The notes beneath the pieces are model-generated. The model ran no database searches. It worked only from the letters and a program-made list of their open reading frames with translations, and was not told the origin of the DNA. A program made the position numbers and the translations under genes. From positions 92,401,152 through 92,465,151 of the forward strand of contig NC_067285.1 of NCBI RefSeq assembly GCF_020740795.1: a DNA stretch of 64,000 nt, read 5' to 3'. Positions 1 to 13,000 of this stretch are shown here, piece by piece (positions within the stretch are counted from its first letter, which is position 1; each line of letters starts with the position of its first letter). The stretch is from Apus apus (Eukaryota; Chordata; Aves; Apodiformes; Apodidae).

Positions 1-754
1 TTAACTTGGAATCAGGAAAAAAATCCTTTCAGTCTCATCAAGCAGGTTAGAATAATCTTCTGGTGGAAGCAAACCCATCTATCTTCTGTCACTTGAAATG
101 ATACTAGACAAAATATTCTGCCACTGAACTGACACTTTGTGTATCAATTTTGCTTAATTTTTCTGTTCTCCCTGTTGACTCAATGGTTTTCTGAGAAACT
201 TCTTTATAACAGATTTCAGGGCATGACTGTTTTTCAGATTAAAAATAGAGTGTCTTTAATTTCTCATTTATATTTCTAACTATAGAAGCATACATTCAGT
301 ATGCCAAATTTCACAGGCTTTTTTGGTGAAATTATTTGCGGAAATCTCTCTAACAGATTCTTGCTTTTATTTTCTTGTTCCAATGACTTTAAGATAAAGT
401 TTTCATCTGTGCATCTGTGGACACAAAATATTTGCACAAAAGGTTGTAGTATACCAATATGATACAGTTTGTAAAGGTTTGGATTTAGTATTTTTCCAAC
501 AGCATTCTATTGTGAAGATTGAATCTGTCCTTTCCATGGACTACCTACTTTTGCAGGTGCTATGAGGTCCCCACTGATAGATGCAACCGGTAGGAGATGT
601 CAGGCAACAACCATGGGCCAACAAGTAGAGTCCTGTGCTCTTCACATACATTAAAAATCTTCCAGGTATCAGGTTTATAGTGCCTATTTGTTTGTTTCCA
701 CTACAATTTGTTATGATACATTCATGCTATTAGTGAAAATGCAAACCTTTCCCT
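1..754. other. Intergenic, no gene seen
   Basis: AT-rich sequence with stop codons in all frames. I see no repeat family, splice-flanked open frame or RNA gene here. Confidence 0.6.
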
Positions 755-862
755 CTAAGGTCATAGGACTTTAGAGTAAGGCTGGAAGGAGCTTTTGGAG
801 ATCCTCTAGTCCTCACTCCAAGGCAGAACCAACTGCAAAGTTAGATGGCTCATAGCCTAACA
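755..862 (-). repeat. Old CR1 LINE 3' tail fragment
   Basis: Read on the plus strand, the stretch from TCATAGGACTTTAGAG through GGCTGGAAGGAGC and ATCCTCTAGTCC has the layout of the reverse complement of an avian CR1 3' end (tail, 'ggttggaaggaacc', 'atctagtcc'). It continues into a degraded 'gcagaaccaactgcaaagttag' block also seen in CR1 copies. The tail octamers are mutated, so this is an old copy. Both limits are approximate, and the right edge fades out. Confidence 0.6.
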
Positions 863-1250
863 CTGCACTGATTCTGTTGTGACAAAAAGGTGAGAAAGGC
901 AAACAGTTACAAAAGGCCTGAAAATACATCTTGCCTTATGCCACCTGTGTCTTCTTTAGGGCAGCATTTTCATCTGCTTCTTTCAAGTAACATTTTCAAA
1001 GGCTTTCCTAGCTGCACAAACTTCACATGTTCTTACTTGGATCTTTTCAAAAGTCACATTTTTCCATCACTTCTGAGGCCTGGTTTTGTATCTGCACATT
1101 GCTGTAAATGAGCTCCCGACTACTGCAGCCTACCCTCCTATGGGTTACTGCTTATTATTTTCCCCCTGTCTAACCAGATCATATTCCTCTCCCTGCTCAG
1201 CTTTCTTCCATCTGCTCCCAATTAGTAGTATTATTGAAGCTGCTCCCAAC

Positions 1251-1264
1251 AAGCATGCATGCTT
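1251..1264. repeat. Perfect 14-bp palindrome
   Basis: AAGCATGCATGCTT equals its own reverse complement, with no spacer. It sits in otherwise unremarkable sequence. No function is implied. Confidence 0.8.
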
Positions 1265-3110
1265 TCTTCCAGGAAGAGAAACTCTTCTTCTAGAGATTCT
1301 TCCCTGACCCAGGGCAAAACAAAAGACATGGGTGGCTTTTGTGCTGCTCACCTACAACTTTAAACAAAAACATGCAGCTTATGGTACTCTGAAAACAAGA
1401 AAATGTAATGCAACCACAACAGCTTAAAGAACTTCTTAAAGTTCTTAAAGAACATTTTCAAAATTACTTAGAGATGTTATCTTTGTAGGAATACCAGCCA
1501 CAAAGGAATTGTACTCAAAAGTCAGGTTAAGCTAATTTTCTAAAACAAAGGTGAAAGCACAGATTTGTTCTTTTGTAAATATCTGTAGAACTTGTGAGTC
1601 CCAAACCTTTCAAGACCCTGTTTTGGCAGCAATTTCTGACAACAAGTACCATTTCTCACATGTATATTGCTTGTTAGTTTCTTTGTGTAATTTGCTTTGC
1701 TTAATCTAATTTAGGTAAATATTTTGGAGCATATTAATTACTTAGAACCTTAGCTATGGAATAATCATATTTTCCATAAGCATGATGCAAATTAAGTTTT
1801 TTCAGGCCCAATTGAGAATTTTTTAAGGTTTCAATAAACATTTTGTACCCTATTCATAAAGAAGAACGTAGGGAATGCTACCCATGTCTCTGTCATATAA
1901 TCTAGTCTACTTAACCAAAATTATTGTTGGCAGAGGGTCAAATGCTTGCAAATTTTCATGTATAAAATTCATAAATTTTGCATTTCATAAGACCAACCAG
2001 AATTGAAAAAAAAAAATTCTATCTAAACTGGAATACATTTAAAATATTTTGAGCATTTCTTGACTTAAATAAATACATTTTGTTTTCCTAACAAATTAGC
2101 ATTTCTTAGCCTGAGATTAATACATAAAGCTCTCTTTAAAACTAGGCATTCTGGGACTTATAAGGTAACTCCCTCAGACAAGAAAGGTATTTATTAATTT
2201 AATTTTTTCTAAATCCAGTTTTTGAATTTTCCTCATTTTAACTCAAACATTTTGTGGAGCTTTATAATTACCTAGATGAGGTGTCACATACTTTAAATCT
2301 AACCATTTAGCTACCTATATGATGAAGATAAATTATATTTGTGGGGTTTTTTTACAGCAAAGTTCATGGCTGATTCCTCCCTCCAGCCCCATTTAATTGC
2401 CATCCTTTTCAATGGCAATTTCTTAACATTTACCTAAAAAATTCCCACTCTGTCATGATTCGGGTAATAAGGCTTGTAATGACTTTCTGGAGATGATTCC
2501 AGTCTGTTAGTTTTGCTGCAATTTTTTATTTATATATATTTCAGTGCCAGTTTTTATTTAAAGTTATGACATATATATATAAGGTTTAGTCTGATTTTTT
2601 TTTTCTACCTGATATGTATTCTGACAAAATACACTATTTTCCCAGTTTCACGATGGTTCCTCAAATATTCCATATAACTGATTTTGGTAGCTGAAGTGTA
2701 TGTATAGTATAAAGTGTTGTGCATAAATATACATATATATGTATATGAAATATAAAGGTATACTTTCATGGATATCTTCTGTTCATCTCCTGTTGTGTCC
2801 TGAAACAATGTGAGGTAGTACAAGATAGAAAAATGGAAAGTGTTAATTCATGTTGGATGAAAATAATCACAAGATGTTACTGATATGTGTGTCATCGAAG
2901 AAAATAGATGCTTTTTATGCTACAGCCATGTTATTTGATATTACCTCTCTTTTAATAGCAAAATATTTGGTTGACATTTTAATTTCTCAAGGTACATGGG
3001 AAATTATCTCCCCAAATAGGTATATTTAAATGTAAGTTCTCTAGTTGATTAATGCTGTATTGGTTTTGAATGCTTAATGATTCATTAGAAGTGATTAATA
3101 ACTGGTTGGC

Positions 3111-3138
3111 ATTTGCATATGTGAATATGCATTTGCAC
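3111..3138 (+). promoter_or_regulatory. Paired POU-octamer-like sites
   Basis: A consensus octamer ATTTGCAT (3111-3118) is followed after a short spacer by ATGCATTTGCAC (3127-3138), which contains a second near-octamer. Just upstream are TAATGATTCATTAG and GATTAATAA, which are homeodomain-type motifs. The motifs are seen directly. Enhancer function is inference only, since such motifs arise by chance in AT-rich DNA. Confidence 0.25.
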
Positions 3139-6100
3139 ATTGAATGGATAACAGAGGGACTGGCTCATCTGAGGGAACATGTGTGGTGCCAGCTCCTGGT
3201 GCTGGTTGAAATAGTATGCACTGGCTGGGTTTAGGTTTGGGTCCTCCATAAGGAAAGTGCAAGTTATACCCAGAGTGTTTTTGGTGTCTTACAATGTGTC
3301 AGGTACCTTTTCACCTCAACAAATCAAGTCTTTTTCCGTGAAAAGGGGAAGAGTGGCTTATGCTCCCACGGCCTTCTATAAAAGGGACACTCTTCACTCA
3401 CAGCCTCCATTCTGTGTGCACATTTGTACGACCTGCCGCTGCTGTTGCTAATGTCAGTAATTCATATGAGATCTGTGACCAGGAGGCCTGCTACAGGCCA
3501 TTTTCAACCTGTGGTAGCTAAACATGGGGCACTGTCACCTCATCTGCCCCAGGGGCAAAGCACATACCTTATGGTGAGAAAAACTGCATGATCCTGCTCT
3601 CTCCTCATCCTCATGGCAAAATGGGTGACATACACGTAAGACAGCTGGACTCCAGTGTATAGGACAACACACCTCCTTCAAGAAATTACACCTCCAAAGC
3701 AAGAAATAGCCATCATATGAAAGCTGGCTATGCCAAACGGTGTCAGTAGAAAGTGAGCCCGAGGAGAGGAATAAAATCTGTCATGAGGATATGAAGGAAA
3801 GAAGCAAGACATTAAGTAAAACAGTGAGACTCAGTTTTTTAATTCATCTCTTCCCACTATGAGTGTCCCAAGAACCAATGGAGCTCCTAGTCATATACCT
3901 CTTCTGATCTTTTCCTCTTTTATGATACTGAGACTCTGAAGTCCTAAACAATAATCTTGTGTATAGATAATGAGACAGAACTGATTTTTTTATAGACTCT
4001 GTCTCTGAAGTATTGCCTGAAGAAGATTTACTGGCTGGCATTGGAAACTCTTTGGAAGTTTAGGGAAGTATAAAGAGTCTCTGAGTTGGGCTATAGTGAT
4101 TTGTGTGCTCTTGTAAAGTTTGTAAGTCAGACTACAGAAGGATGTACAGGGGAGGGAGCAATGAAACTAGCATGATCACTCTAGTAGCGTACTGTAAGCT
4201 GGATGTGGATTTAGAGACACGTAGTGTTTTGGGAAAACGGATAATAGTTGAGGCTACGCTATTTTTGCCATACAGATGCCTTCTGCCATGCTCTTTGTTG
4301 GTCAGGCCCAACGGTAGACTTACATCACAGCCAGCAAGTGCACTATGGTGACAGCAAATTGTCCTTTTGACATCTCCAGAACTACCTAGAGTGTCTTTCA
4401 TAGATGATATTTACTTAAAACTCCCATTTTGAATTGCTTTACTTCTGGTTGTCAGAGTTAGAGTGGGAGCTTGAAGTACTAAGCCACAGTGGAGCTGCTG
4501 GTAACGTAATCCCTGACATCTCACCATGGCTGATCTGCTAATAGTCCCTATGGAGCTTGCCCCGTCCCTACTCACCAGTCCATATCTTGTTCCACTCTAC
4601 TGGTGGTAGGTTGTAGCTTTCATTTCCCTAGCTGGACTTCAGTTCTTTATTCATTCTATCAATCCTGTCCCTGTCTATGGACTGAGAGGAGTTCCAGAGT
4701 GTGCATCAGCAATGTGTGCAGTGTAACCTCAGGGTACAGGAGAAGGGGGTTTGTGTGATGTGCAGAGCCTGTGACTTCAGGCAGGCATGGGAGGAAGAAG
4801 AATCAGAAGAGAGGAGTCCCTCGGTAAACAACATTCATAATCAATTTTCTATTGACAGAAAGCTGCAATCCTGCCAGAAAAATTACTTAAAAGTTTTTGG
4901 TTTGTTTTTCACGTGGAACAAACCAAGGTCATATTTAAACTAATGCCATGACACAGAATCTGTGGCTATTTACATGAGCCACCTATGGATGCTTAGGGAT
5001 GTCTAAGTTCTTGTCAAATGTATACATTGCATATGGTTTCTAACATTGCTGGAGGGCTGTGTTTTGCTGGACACTTGAGGCTTGAATGCTAGAATAGTCT
5101 TCCTTTTATTTCCTGAAAAACAAAATAGTCTAGCTAGGCTACAGGAGTGTCTATATTCCTCCTTCCTTTTCCAGTTTCTGAATTGAAAACTGCTAAGCTA
5201 AATGAAAACACTATCTATCCCCTTATCTTTGCAGAGATATGCTATCTGCTCTTTAACCATCTGTTCCATTTATTTTCCACATTTTTTCCATTTTCAGTAC
5301 TTAGTATAAAGGAGTTAAGAACAGAAAAATCTCTAAGTTTTCTCTTCAAATTCTCAGTCTTCACAGGAATTATTTTCAGATGTGACTCACTTGCCTTTGT
5401 GTAGTTCCAATATGAAGGAGCAATCTTGTCTGTAAGTTTGTGCTGTTCCTAAAGTGTTGCTGATTACCTCTGTGCTCTAATTCGATATTCATTCCTGCAG
5501 TGCTGAAGAGTACCAATGGGTACACTTCTCCTCTGGATGGTCAGGGACAAAGAATGACAATGAAAACTTATACCATTTTCCAGAGGATTAATCAATCATG
5601 ATATGAAGTCAATTTATAATATTTTTTTCAATTAGATCCTAAATAGTTTATAGCTGAGAAGATTTGTTCTTGATGTGGGAGAGCTCCTAGAGGAGTAGAA
5701 AGTCTTTGAAAATTTAATTCTCTCTGGGGTGGTCTAACACACCATGAACCTTACAAGCTTCCAGGCTTAATGGGCTTTCTTTCCAACTTGCCAGCTCTAC
5801 TTAAAGGCAAACTCTGTTCCAGTATGTTATTCTATTAGCTTGCATAAAATCACGCACATTTGCATGAGCCTGTCAAACCTCATCTTCAAACCTGCCTACT
5901 CTCCTGAATGAAGCCTAAGTTATCTTTTAATTTTCTTCTGGTGATCATGGTTCTTCTGTAGAATAACTCTTCCAGTGCTGCTGTTTATGCTACTTATGCT
6001 ATTTTTGAAATGAAAGTAGATTCCTTGATGCAAGATGGTTTCAAGGCAGTTGGATCTAAGAAGCAGCTGGTCAGTGTCTGCTTCTGGCCATTGCAGCATG

Positions 6101-6758
6101 CTTTAAGGTGCCATCATTCCCATTTGGCCCTGTTTTTTAGTTATAGAATTATTTAGCTCTAGTAACCAAAACATCAGCACTCACTTTCCAGCTCATCTCA
6201 GTAGTTTATTTATTCCTTTCTCCTAAGTTTTCTATTCTGTACTGAGGGTCATTTGACACATCCTTTGCATTGTAACTGTAGAAAAATCCAAATAGTAGTT
6301 TCCCTTTTATTTTATTTGTCTGTTAAGCAATCAAAGTTATTCTAGGAATCAGACAGATAAAAAAGAAACAAACCATTCCTTGGGGTAATAAGTGTGAGAA
6401 ATCTGAAGAAACAACTGTTAATGGAGCAAGAACAGATCATTTATGTTTAATACAACCTTGAACTTTAATGTTAAAATTCAGAAATTAATATCAGATTGTT
6501 CTGCAGATTATTGGATGAAATTCTGTAATCTGAACCTTCTTAGAAGAAGGTTTTTCAGTTCTGTCTGTTCCAAATCTATCTCTTACACAAGAGTTGCATT
6601 AGGAACCCAAGTGTTGTTGTCTAGGAGCAGAATTTCAGCTGCATCTCGTAAGTTATTCTGATATCTCTTGTTTTTCAATTCATACATTCACTTTCTGATA
6701 CTTTTGTTAAGGTCATACTGTGTTTTCTTTTTTCCCTATGAAATAAATGTTACATATG

Positions 6759-6763
6759 CTGTC
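6759..6763. repeat. Target-site duplication, left copy
   Basis: CTGTC lies immediately outside the TG of the LTR terminus at 6764 and matches the five bases just outside the other terminus (7444-7448). Confidence 0.7.
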
Positions 6764-7443
6764 TGTCACAGTTTGACTCAGGATTGGCAATTAAACCAGA
6801 GACAAGAATGCTCATGATCCCCTCCCCCGCCCCCACCCAGGTAGGGAAGGAGAGAGAGAATGAGAGAGAGACTTTTCTGGATTGAAAACTAAACTACACA
6901 GCTTTAATTAAACACTAATGATAAAAGAAAACAATGTACAGTTATATACAAATATGTTCAGGAATGTGCAAAAGCCTCTTGCCTCTCCCCACCCCCAGCA
7001 ACTCCCACAGTGTCTCCTGAGCTGCAAACAGTCAGAACAGTCCCAGAGCTGCCGGAGAGAGCAGAGAGTGATGAGGGTCAAAGGATGCACAGCCTAGGGG
7101 TCAGCAGTGATGGATGAATGGAGTCCTCCCTGGAAGGGAAGAAGAAGCAGGAAGGAAGTTGTCTACTGTGATCTTTGACCTTCCTATGAGTTTACGTAGA
7201 TATATGGAATGGAATCTCTGTGGCCAGTTCTGCTGTCTAACTCAGCCTCCTACGGGGGGTCACAGATCTTCCGGTAGTGCCTGAGCCAGCAGAGTAAAGA
7301 TGTGACCTTGGAGTCCCAGCAATAACATAAACATTCCATTGTTATCATTCCTAGTTGGAACACTTACTACTAGTTAAAAGAGAGCTTACTGAAGGAAAAA
7401 AAAAATCAGGAAAAGTGGCTTCATCCTGGCTCAAACCAGGACA
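6764..7443 (-). mobile_element. Solo LTR of an avian endogenous retrovirus
   Basis: This is a 680-bp element in minus orientation. Read on the minus strand it begins TGTCCTGGTTTGAGCC and ends CAAACTGTGACA, giving the TG...CA termini of a retroviral LTR. It is flanked by a perfect 5-bp duplication (CTGTC), which fits an ERVL-like or class I integrase. On the minus strand a TATA-like TATATAAC (about 6941-6948) precedes a polyadenylation-type ATTAAA (6903-6908) by about 40 bases, the layout expected for U3-R-U5. A purine-rich GA run lies at about 6848-6872. Its own matching flanks and the absence of gag, pol or env sequence alongside mark it as a solo LTR left by recombination. A related LTR lies at 15979-16721. 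Confidence 0.8.
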
Positions 7444-7448
7444 CTGTC
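7444..7448. repeat. Target-site duplication, right copy
   Basis: CTGTC directly follows the LTR terminus at 7443 and is identical to 6759-6763. Confidence 0.7.
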
Positions 7449-9630
7449 ATATGCTGTATTTGAAAAAAACCTTGTGTTGCCTTTTGTCACCTGTGTATAT
7501 CTTGCCTGCTTAGCTTAAAACTTCCTGAAGCAATGCTAAATAATAATATCACTCTGTTGCTTCTTTTCTTGAAACTGAGTCATATAATTGTAATATATAT
7601 AATAAATATCAATTATCCATTATAATTTTGGTAAAAGAACACCAATGATTATAAAGGATTAAATGATTGTTTTATTATTACAAATACCCAGAAGGTTCAC
7701 ACCATCTGAAGTCTAAAACTGTACACAAAAAGTGCTTTAATTTAAATTCCAGCACTCCGAACTATGATATTCTGTAGTTGTTTTCTGTCAGAGAAGAGAC
7801 TGCCTGAAATGAATGACAATTGCAGTTAAGGTGACTGAGGTCTGAAGTGGCTTGACTTAGGTGCCTCTGATGACTAAGCTGGCTAAGACTTCTGCCTTGT
7901 CCTTTGATAAGCAGTTGAGTACAGAATTATCTCATTTCTGAATGCAGGTTGCTGAGACAGTCTGTTAGGGGACTACATTACCTAAGCTATTAATACATTG
8001 GCAGATAACTGGAATTGGAGTGGCATAAGTTCTTAGTGATCTCTTGCATAATTTCAGGTCTGAATTAATCACAAAGTTGTGAGGCAGGAAAAGAAGTCTT
8101 TGACAAAAGCAAAGAAACCGGGGCTTGAAACCCAAAACTTAACATGGGATTTAGTACAAGGTGAGCCAGCAGAATCTGCCAGTCTTGGTTCTGTAGGTAT
8201 CAGCCTGTTTTCAAGTGGTAGTAACAGTTCAAGTCAACTCCAAGGAGGGATACAACATGTGAAAAGCCCCTGAAACTTAATGAAAGATGTACATACAATG
8301 AGTGTTACTTCCTGCCTATGATAACTTTTTATAATACTTTTGCCATCAGACTTGAGGATACTGAGCACTGACAGTAGATTTAGAAATTGTAGGGGCTTGA
8401 TTGTTGCTGGCCTTGAGTGATGTGTTTATTCAGCCTCAGCACTGCTCTGGAGACATGCTATGCCTAGAAAACCATGTTAGAAGGTCTTGCGTTGAGCCCA
8501 GGTTTCACCCGTCCGTGAATTTGGAGCTGTGTGGATGACCTAGAGGCTGTCTGGATACAGGTACCTTTTCTCTCTCACTCAGTCTTGCAGTTCTACTCTA
8601 TGCTTTCAGGAACCAGGTCGTTACCTGGATGAATCTTGAAATTCTGTTTTTATAGGTTTGTATTATTTAGTTAAATTTATTCGTTCAATCTAATTGGTGA
8701 TTAAGATGAAGAATGACAAGGCAGGAAAACACTGTGAAGAAAAAAGCACTTTCAGTCAGAAAAAAAGGAGGGAAGACTCTGCTTTCTCTGCCTTTTCCTA
8801 ACTTAAGTTTGGCCCTACTTAGAGCATCTCTAAGCAGATTGCTTTAGTCCTTACGGATTGAGAGATGCTGGATGCAGCCCAAGGGCATTTCTGTCTTTGA
8901 ATGTATTTTTGTTATAGTTCATGGGTAGAAGTGCTCTGAATAGACAGCTCGCGGGTTGCCCTGTCTTATATTAGCCCAGGAGCTTTTTCTGTTGTGAACA
9001 TTCTCTCTCCATACCCAGAACTCCAAATGTCCTCTAACATTTATAATTACAGATGTGCCACTACTTCAGCAGCTTCCATATGTCCTTCCTCTTTCCTGGC
9101 AGGGCTCCCTTATGTACCCTCTGTCTCCTGACACAGCCCTGCTTTCAAGAGTTAGTATTCCTTTCACTTTTCTGTTTGGCATTTCTTTTTCTCTCATCAT
9201 TAATAAGTGTCTGGTGTTCAGGTTCTGTGATGCCCTATTAATCATCCAACTAGAGTTACCAGGTACTTTTTTTTTTTTTTTTCCAGTTAGATCAATTTTT
9301 TCCCCACTTGTTCTTGCACTGTCACTTTGGCTGTGTTTGAAAAGTATCTATAGGTTATTGTAAAGAAAAATTTTCTGCATGTTCATGAAATTGGAAGATG
9401 TGTAAGTATCAAGAAAATATGTAACAAAGTTCTACCAACCTTCACATTCAAAACCCAAACAAAATCCAGATGGAAAAAAGCAGAACTACCTGTATCTGCC
9501 TGAATCTGCTTTGACTTCAGTGGTAAAATTTTGAAATCTGCCCCATTTTTTAAAGATTTTTTTTAATATAATTTTTGTTAAGGTTGTTGACATCTGAATT
9601 CTGCTAAAAATCTGCTGAAATCTGTAATCT
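7449..9630. other. Intergenic, no gene seen
   Basis: AT-rich sequence with a short hydrophilic open frame at 8079-8273. That frame is closed by an in-frame stop just downstream of the only nearby acceptor-like AG, so it is not supported as an exon. A T-run lies at 9267-9282. No repeat family is recognised. Confidence 0.5.
9267..9282. repeat. Poly-T tract
   Basis: Homopolymer of T followed by CCAG. It resembles a polypyrimidine tract plus AG, but I see no matching downstream donor or sustained open frame. Confidence 0.8.
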
Positions 9631-10040
9631 GCTATGAGGACAGGCTGAGAGAGTTGAAACTGTTCAGCCTGGAGAAGAGATGGCTCCACGGAGACCTTAT
9701 AGCGGCCTTGCAGTACCTGCAGGTGGCCTATAGGAAAGCTGGGGAGGGGCTTTTTGCCAGAAAGGACAGTGATAGGAGAAGTGGTAATGGTTTTAAACTG
9801 AAAGAGGGTAGATTTGGGTTAGACATCAGGAAGGAATTCTTCACCATGAGGGTACTAAGGTACTGGAGTAGGTTACCCAGGGAGGTTGTTGATGCCCCCT
9901 TCCTGGAGGTGTTCAAGGCCAGGTTGGATGAGGCTTGTGCAGCCTGGTCTAGTGTGAGGTGTCACTGCTCACAGCAGGGAGGTTGGAACCTGATGATCTT
10001 TAACGTCCCTTCCAACCTTAACCATTTTATGATTCTATGA
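9631..10040 (+). mobile_element. CR1 LINE 3' end, 5'-truncated
   Basis: About 410 bp of CR1 3' sequence in plus orientation. Landmarks in order are GCTATGAGGACAGGCTGAGA, 'agcctggagaagag', 'cggccttgcagtacctg', 'ttagacatcaggaaggaattc', 'ggaggttgttgatgcccc', 'tggatgaggcttgtgcagcc', and the terminal 'cccttccaacctta...attttatgattctatga'. It is 5'-truncated, as most CR1 insertions are, and ends in about one and a half copies of the tail repeat. The open frame at 9654-10040 is the fortuitous translation of this conserved 3' region. It is not a host gene. The copy looks moderately young, since the landmarks are well preserved. Confidence 0.93.
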
Positions 10041-13000
10041 ATGTGTAAATCATTATAAGTAGATGAGCATAACAGATGCTAAAAATCATGTATTTGTTTT
10101 ATGTAATTCTTTTTACCTACATCTGTTGGTTTTTCCCAGAGTTGGAGATACACAACTGGTGTAGTAGTCAGTCAAAGCATGTTAGAAATGCATATAATAA
10201 GACGTTATATTTTTATCCCAAAACTGTTAAAGTAAAATCCAAAAGATAATTGTAATTACTTCTTAAATTGTAGGAAAAGTTAGGCTGTAGCCATTTTCAG
10301 AATACAAAAGGTTTTCTCATTCCATTTCTGAATACTAGCACTAAGCTGGCATTTCTGGTAAGAAACAGAAAAATGCTTTATTTTTTTCACATAAATTTTC
10401 ATTCTTCAGTTGAACTGGTAGTCAAAACAATGCACAAACTTAATGTATTTTGTATTATTTTTTATTTCTGGTTCAGAAGGAGTAATGAAGAGTAGTCCTT
10501 CTTAGTCTATTATTGACTTATTCACTATTAAAATAATATGTAGATGTTTTTATGAGCTAAATTAAACTCATTTTTATGCTCTGAATAAGGCTAAAGTGTT
10601 ATGTTTTCTCTAGGAATATAATCTGCCTGAATGTCCTTTCCATATGCATGAGTGCTCACAACTTGCAGCACCAACAAATTAATAGTCTGCACTGCCTTTT
10701 CAAAGAGGATGTTGAGACACATGAGTCACTTTACTATTGATTCAGGGACTGGGACTGCCAAATTGCTACCAATCAGGTTATTTCCTAAAATCCTAGCAAT
10801 TCTAGTCTAGAATTCATCATTGTCTTTATGTAGCAAAATATCACTTTTAAAAAACAGAAGGAAATTAATTAGAAATCCAGTGATACTCAGATGGCATTAG
10901 CAAAGCTCTTTGAAATAAGGAAATACATAAGAAATGTTCATAGTAGTGAAAAAGGCTGTAATTTTTATGGCCTTTATCTAAAATCACTAGGAAGAAAATA
11001 TTTTTTGTGATTCATCTGCAGTACTACAAATCAAGAAAAAATTAAATTGAATCAATGCCAGACAGTGTACTATTTAACTAGATAAAATAGTCTTTTCATT
11101 GACAAAATGCGTGGTTACCTAAAGAGTCTAATTTCTCAGAAATGGTTGTAGATTAACCAGGTGGTAGTCAGATTCACCATGTTGTGACCAGTCCCACTCT
11201 CCCATGGAGGAAGCCCATGTCGTTTCTGCTTCCTTTAAATGTGTCCCAACAGCCTTACTGCCAGGGGTAGCAGAACAAGCCTATAGGATCCTGTCATGAT
11301 GCAACTATAAAATGGCTTTCTTTTAAACCACTCTTAACTGTTGTTATTTTGTTGCTTTGCTTTCTTGATTTCCAGTCTTCTTGTATTTCTATAGAAGAAG
11401 AATTTGAAGTCCCAGAAACATCTGCTAGAGACTTGAAAGTCCAAAACTTTAACCAGGAAAGAAGCATCAATTATATATATGATGCAATAAGAATAGCATT
11501 CTCCTAAGGTTATTAAATGCAAAATCTGTCCTCTCAGTTTCATCTCTCATCTCAGTAGGATGTGCATCATCTGCTGTCATGAAAATTTTCAGACATCTGT
11601 GGCAGAGCATCACTATGTCCTTGATATGTTATCTTGTCTAGAAAAGATTGTTACAAAAAGAATATGATAATCAACATGTAGTTTACTTTGAAAAACACTC
11701 TACAACCCTCCTATAAATGTAGCTCAAGGCTGCTTCTTTCCCTCAACCAAATGCTATGCTGAACATTGGGCAAGGTACCTTGGCTTTTCCTAAGGCTAAA
11801 AATTCCTCAGGGACATTTCTCATGGCAACTTTCTGTCCCCTCTGGAAGCTCCTTTCCAGAGTCCCTTCAGATGTAGCTTTGTGCTTTGAACCCCATCTCC
11901 AACCATAAGTAATTTATCACACCCCAGGGAATTCCTCTCCCTCCAGGACCTGAATATTGTCCATGGGAGAGTTCTAGCATCAGCCCTTGGCTGTTTGAAC
12001 ATAATTCTTTCCAGTCCCCGGTCATATACATAGCTCCAAGCGGTAGGCTGAGCCATAGGGAGTCACAGCCTTTTGATTCATTCAGAAAAAAACCCAACAA
12101 CTTAGTTATTTAAAAATCCCCAGTTTCCTATGACAGCTCTTCTCTTATTGTTATTTCCCTACCAGCTTTGGGCTTTCCTTCTCTCATTGCTAAGCTAAGA
12201 CTTAGAGAGCACAACCTTTGTGTTCCTCACTTCCTCACAGAGGATAGTCATGCTTGTGTACTTCATTGTCCTCTCATAGTCCTGTCTCTGGCTATGTTAC
12301 ATCTTTTGTTAGGAATTATTTCTTTCTTCCACTGCTGAAGGCTGAGCCATTGGTCAAATTCCCTGCTCCATCCAAGGATTAAACCAGTTGCAGCTCTAAT
12401 ACTGCTTAGCTTCTGGGGATCTCCATGGAGTACTTTGCAGTAAGCTTGTGTTTGTGCATGTCTGTCAATAATGCACTAGGAATTTAGGAGAAAAATATCA
12501 TAGAAAACATGAACAGTTTGGAGTGTTCACTATTAAGACAGTACTAAGAAAACAAAAAGTAATCTTACTAGACCAGAAAACTGAAAGTCCTTGTAAATTA
12601 TTCCTACATGTCCCTCTGTCTTTTTTTTGTTGCTGTTTAGCCTGTATTGCCAGAGAAATTCCCACAAAGATTTACTCTTCACAAGAGCTCCAAAACATAT
12701 TAGTAAAAACTGTATTAAAGTGAGCATTAGTGGAAAGAGGGGTATGGAAGTCTGGTCAGGTTTAACAATTACTACATATTGTAACTTACTGCACATTGCT
12801 CCCACTGCTAAATCTTATTTTCCTATTACAAGTTACCTTTGCTGTGGTGTTGATGGCACTACTAGCATAAAATGACAAAAATCTCAGCAAGGTTTGAACA
12901 GTTCTGCTGGGTTGACTCCAAGGTAAGAGCTGCCCTTGATCTTGGGCAGAGAGCCTGGATTTTACTTTTTGCATCAGCTGCTATTTAAGCAGATTGTGTT

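Larger units (their letters stand above)
863..6758. other. Intergenic, no gene seen
   Basis: Short open frames at 890-1351, 3257-3451 and 3844-4401 look like chance. They lack splice consensus, and I recognise none of the products. The stretch holds AT microsatellite-like runs near 2530-2580 and 2720-2755, a perfect 14-bp palindrome at 1251-1264, and a pair of POU-octamer-like sites at 3111-3138. The 3150-3650 part is somewhat richer in GC but has no identifiable content. Confidence 0.5.

Noticed and set aside
8079..8273. 64-codon hydrophilic plus-strand frame
   Set aside because: The upstream acceptor-like ATTTCAG is followed at once by an in-frame TGA, and no donor closes the frame.
9654..10040. 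128-codon plus-strand open frame
   Set aside because: It is translation of the CR1 3' region. The nucleotide landmarks match CR1 throughout, and there is no independent gene signal.
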